A stretch of DNA of 64,000 bases from contig NZ_FUZI01000004.1 in assembly GCF_900166965.1 (NCBI RefSeq), positions 186,001-250,000 of the forward strand, in the 5' to 3' direction. Numbering within the stretch: position 1 is the stretch's first letter; every line of letters begins with the position of its first letter. The translations under genes and the position numbers were made by a program. Under the pieces are notes generated by a model. The model made no database searches and was not told the origin of the DNA. It worked only from the letters and a program-made list of their open reading frames with translations. Positions 62,441 through 64,000 of the stretch are shown here, piece by piece. The DNA is from Photobacterium piscicola (GTDB taxonomy: Bacteria; Pseudomonadota; Gammaproteobacteria; Enterobacterales; Vibrionaceae).

Positions 62441-63133
62441 ATGATGGATACACTTATGTCACCCCGTTCACTGAATGCGATTATTGCTGGAGCCAGCGGC
62501 TTAGTCGGTACTGAGCTATTACATCAATTACTCGACCACCCACGTTTTGATCATATCTACGCTTTAGCTCGTCGACCATTACCTTTTCATAGTAAGAAAT
62601 TACACCAAATTATAGACAGTCAATTACGTATTATTGCTTGGGAGAATGATCAACCCGTACCTGAATATGGTTTTATCTGTTTAGGAACAACCAAAAAAAA
62701 GGCGGGCACAAAACAAGAGCTTGAAGCGATTGACGTTGATTTAGTTAAAAATGTCGCTATTACGATGAAAAATTTGGGTGTAAAGCACCTTTTCGTGGTA
62801 TCCAGCTTAGGCGCCTCTAAATACTCCCCTTCTCATTATTTACGCTGTAAAGGGAAGATGGAACAAGCATTAACCACTTTAGCATTTGAACATTGTGTCT
62901 TTGTTCGTCCAGGTCCACTTAAAGGCGAACGAAATCAACCCCGCCAAGATGAATTAGTTATTCAACGTATTTTTGATGTTATTCATCCATTAATGGTTGG
63001 CCCACTGCAACACTACCTGCCTATTCCTGCCGAAGATGTCGCAACCAGTATGCTAAAACTAGCCATCACATGTGATAAGCACCAATTACGACCAACCACA
63101 ATTATTTCAGGCTATCATCTACAATCAAAGTAA
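62441..63133 (+). CDS. NAD(P)-binding oxidoreductase-like protein (atypical SDR)
   Basis: About 230 residues. The Rossmann turn is AGASGLVGTELL (about 17-28) and a later VVSSLGASKYSPSHYLRCKG contains the Ser/Tyr/Lys arrangement of an atypical short-chain dehydrogenase (HTATIP2-like). The substrate is unknown. Three in-frame ATGs (62441, 62444, 62456) are possible; no good ribosome binding site decides between them. Confidence 0.82.
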   Translation: MMDTLMSPRSLNAIIAGASGLVGTELLHQLLDHPRFDHIYALARRPLPFHSKKLHQIIDSQLRIIAWENDQPVPEYGFICLGTTKKKAGTKQELEAIDVDLVKNVAITMKNLGVKHLFVVSSLGASKYSPSHYLRCKGKMEQALTTLAFEHCVFVRPGPLKGERNQPRQDELVIQRIFDVIHPLMVGPLQHYLPIPAEDVATSMLKLAITCDKHQLRPTTIISGYHLQSK

Positions 63134-63209
63134 AAACAAAGATGACAAATTAGCCAACTCGCACTAGACTCTTGCCCCTTAGCTATTTACCAGTAGAGCA
63201 AACACCCCT

Positions 63210-64000
63210 ATGCGAGTTATTTTAGGCCCGATGGAAGGCGTATTAGATCATCTAATGCGTGAGATGCTAACCGAGATTAATGACTATGATCTTTGCGTAA
63301 CTGAATTTGTACGTATCATTGATAGCCTACAACCCAATAGTGTTTTCTATCGTTTATGTCCTGAATTACATCAAGGCGGTAAAACACGCTCTGGTACACC
63401 AGTTCGTGTTCAACTATTAGGTCAAGATCCACAATGGATGGCTGAAAATGCTCACCGTGCGTGTAACCTTGGTTCTGCTGGCATCGATATTAACTTTGGT
63501 TGCCCAGCCAAAGCAGTAAATAAAAGCCGTGGTGGTGCGGTATTACTAAAAGAACCTGAGTTAATCTATCAGATAGTAAAAGCCACTCGTGCCGCGGTTA
63601 ATCCAACCAAACCTGTAACCGCTAAGGTACGTTTAGGTTGGGATGATCCGCAACAATGCTTTGAGATTGCCGACGCAATTGCGCAGGCTGGCGCTGATGA
63701 AATGGTTATTCATGCTCGAACAAAAGATGATGGTTATAAAGCAGACACCATCAAATGGGATTACATTCGTCAACTTCGCCAGCATGTTACATTACCGATT
63801 ATTGCCAATGGCGAAGTCTGGAGCCATGCTGATGGCCAGGCATGTTTAGCCGCAACCCATACTGATGCATTAATGGTTTGCCGTGGTGCATTAAACTTAC
63901 CCAATTTAGGTAATGTGGTTAAATATAACCAAGCCCCGATGACATGGGAACAAGTGTTAGCCTTATTATTAACCTACTCGCAATTTGAAATCAAAGGCGA
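63210..64000 (+). CDS. dusC: tRNA-dihydrouridine(16) synthase, 5' part
   Basis: The open frame runs from the ATG at 63210 to the right window edge (263 codons visible). It begins [20 protein letters not shown], very close to E. coli DusC. The catalytic cysteine is in [26 protein letters not shown] and KVRLGWDDP are flavin-binding elements. DusC reduces U16 in tRNA using FMN and NADPH. The 3' end is outside the window. Confidence 0.94.
   Translation, partial: MRVILGPMEGVLDHLMREMLTEINDYDLCVTEFVRIIDSLQPNSVFYRLCPELHQGGKTRSGTPVRVQLLGQDPQWMAENAHRACNLGSAGIDINFGCPAKAVNKSRGGAVLLKEPELIYQIVKATRAAVNPTKPVTAKVRLGWDDPQQCFEIADAIAQAGADEMVIHARTKDDGYKADTIKWDYIRQLRQHVTLPIIANGEVWSHADGQACLAATHTDALMVCRGALNLPNLGNVVKYNQAPMTWEQVLALLLTYSQFEIKG

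Overview
The window is AT-rich bacterial chromosome from a marine gammaproteobacterium of the family Vibrionaceae, most likely Photobacterium. The family call rests on several things. luxO-luxU lies next to uvrB with a Qrr-type small RNA in the gap. motY (sodium flagellar motor) is beside RNase T. A FadL porin is paired with a VolA-type surface lipase, and FadR is the long form. The genus is an inference from low GC and overall protein character. No phage, transposase, CRISPR array, rRNA or tRNA was seen; almost everything is core chromosome, closely packed, with many convergent pairs sharing bidirectional terminators.

Layout. 1-1.6 kb: luxU (cut by the window edge) and luxO, with divergent qrr1 at 1.83-1.93 kb. 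2-4 kb: uvrB. 4-5.1 kb: a gene-poor, very AT-rich gap holding a long inverted repeat and two head-to-head DnaA boxes. 5.1-13.1 kb: pepE, then the rnfABCDGE operon (ion-translocating ferredoxin:NAD oxidoreductase, rnfC with five 44-residue repeats) and nth. 13.2-15.5 kb: an anchored unknown protein, motY with a sigma-28 promoter, and rnt. 15.7-19.5 kb: fadL-like gene plus volA. 19.7-28.6 kb: two NhaC/YuiF-type transporters, grxD, sodB, asd, and a YjiH/YjiG membrane pair followed by an M20 peptidase. 28.7-35.8 kb: ygbA, yejK/yejL/yejM, a small lipoprotein, a GAF-GGDEF diguanylate cyclase, and a DUF2975/HTH pair. 35.9-51.6 kb: topB, mnmH-selD, ydjA, fadH, sppA, ansA, a GST-like gene, yeaC, a DUF2989 lipoprotein, msrB, gapA, yeaD; this largely follows the E. 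coli topB-to-yeaD order. 51.6-57.4 kb: a VOC protein and the prkA(yeaG)-yeaH-spoVR stress module. 57.5-61.1 kb: fadR, nhaB, dsbB. 61.2-64 kb: a Nudix hydrolase, a YecA-type protein, an NAD(P)-binding protein and dusC (cut by the window edge).

Themes. Sodium energetics recurs: Rnf, MotY, NhaB, NhaC and a YuiF-like carrier. Exogenous fatty acid use is spread over the window: VolA releases fatty acids, FadL imports them, FadH handles unsaturated chains, and FadR regulates, with a FadR-like operator in front of fadH. Quorum sensing is represented by the LuxU-LuxO-Qrr1 phosphorelay end. The least understood parts are the YjiH/YjiG/M20 peptide module, the PrkA-YeaH-SpoVR module, the structured leader before nhaC, and the inverted-repeat element upstream of uvrB.
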